DNA from: CAZUHK01 sp964620345
GTDB lineage: Bacteria > Planctomycetota > Phycisphaerae > Phycisphaerales > Zrk34
Direction of reading: 5' to 3'
DNA: 6,949 nucleotides
Assembly: GCA_964620345.1 (NCBI GenBank)
Contig: CAZUHK010000160.1
Location: forward strand, 1 to 6,949
The notes under the pieces are model-generated. The model was given only the letters and a program-made list of their open reading frames with translations, did no database searches and was not told the DNA's origin. Below, in pieces: positions 6,598-6,949 of the stretch (position 1 is its first letter; every line of letters begins with the position of its first letter). The translations under genes and the position numbers were made by a program.

Positions 6598-6631
6598 AAA
6601 ACCGGCCGACGGGCGTGAACCCGACGGCCGG
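6598..6631 (-). terminator. Intrinsic (Rho-independent) terminator of the upstream gene
   Basis: Read on the minus strand: a 7-bp stem CCGGCCG/CGGCCGG, one T-T mismatch, a 4-bp inner stem CGGG/CCCG, a 6-base loop TTCACG, then TTTT directly after the stem. It lies 77 bases downstream of the stop codon at 6709 and upstream of the permease cluster. There is no T-run on the plus-strand side, so it acts in one direction. It marks the transcription-unit boundary. Confidence 0.8.
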
Positions 6632-6708
6632 CTGCTGGAAACTCAGGCCGTGGTGAGGCCCTTGTTCGTGGTGCGCCGCGCCCGGTCGAGCCGGAGGCGG
6701 CCGCTCGC

Positions 6709-6949
6709 TCAACCTTCGGCGCCCTCGGTCTCACCGCCGTCTTGCTCGTGAGCGGGTTCGACCAGCACGCCTTTGATCGCGCCGCGCAGGTTCACCGGGG
6801 CATCGCGGCGGACGGTGTGGATGCGGGCGTTGAGCACGGCGCCGCCGTCGCCATCGGGCGCGATCGAGCCGGCGATGACCACCTTCACATGGGCCGTGCG
6901 ATCCCCGGCGGTGATCCGCGCCACCGCGTCGCCGCGGAACAGCTTGCCG
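6709..6949 (-). CDS. C-terminal part of an unrecognised protein, 5' end beyond right edge
   Basis: The frame is open from the right edge to a TGA at 6711-6709 and gives the last 79 or so residues of a protein that I do not recognise. It starts KLFRGDAVARI, has an alternating polar/hydrophobic pattern suggesting beta strands (AHVKVVIAGSI, LNARIHTVRR, LRGAIKGVLVEP), and ends in an acidic Gly/Glu-rich tail. An internal GTG at 6924 could in principle start a 71-residue protein, but the coding pattern continues upstream to the edge. It is followed by the terminator at 6598-6631, so it is unlikely to be cotranscribed with the transporter. A faint likeness to beta-rich periplasmic domains such as FlgA was considered but is too weak to assign. 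Confidence 0.65.
   Translation of the reverse strand, partial: GKLFRGDAVARITAGDRTAHVKVVIAGSIAPDGDGGAVLNARIHTVRRDAPVNLRGAIKGVLVEPAHEQDGGETEGAEG

Noticed and set aside
1..6949. CRISPR arrays, insertion sequences, tRNA or rRNA genes, long direct repeats
   Set aside because: None seen on reading both strands. The GCC/CGC-type repetition is a base-composition effect.

Overview
The window is GC-rich bacterial DNA, and essentially all of its coding capacity lies on the minus strand. It is dominated by one compact gene cluster for an ABC importer of the peptide/opine/nickel family (OppABCD, DppABCDF, YejABEF). High GC, mostly absent Shine-Dalgarno sequences, a substrate-binding protein held by a transmembrane anchor instead of a lipid, and enlarged permeases would fit a planctomycete-like bacterium, perhaps Phycisphaerae. 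This is a weak inference from style; nothing in the window fixes the taxonomy. A run of 10 Ns inside one permease shows that this is draft or scaffolded sequence.

Layout in the direction of transcription (right to left). 6949-6709 is the 3' end of an unrecognised gene. 6708-6632 is a short untranslated stretch with no recognisable feature. 6631-6598 is a good intrinsic terminator that ends the upstream gene. 6597-6535 is a short leader that should hold the cluster promoter. 6534-5641 is an OppC/DppC-type permease. 5624-3801 is a membrane-anchored family 5 substrate-binding protein. 3800-3728 is a very GC-rich intercistronic spacer. 3727-2303 is a YejB/OppB-type permease with a large extracytoplasmic insert and the assembly gap. 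2310-1021 is a YejE/OppC-type permease with an enlarged N-terminal half, overlapping yejB by 8 bases. 1015 to beyond the left edge is an OppD/DppD-type ATPase. Apart from the 73-base spacer, gaps are 16 bases or less, so the five genes are probably one operon.

How the parts work together: the anchored binding protein would capture a peptide-like solute outside the inner membrane. The YejB- and YejE-type permeases would form the channel, and the OppD-type ATPase would drive it, probably with an OppF-type partner encoded beyond the left edge. The extra OppC-type permease at the head of the operon has no obvious OppB partner here and is the main puzzle. The other oddities are enlargement of the outward-facing parts of both core permeases and a rearranged cysteine set in the ATPase C-terminus. 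I see no RNA gene, mobile element, CRISPR array or recognisable novel system. This is a variant of a known transporter class.
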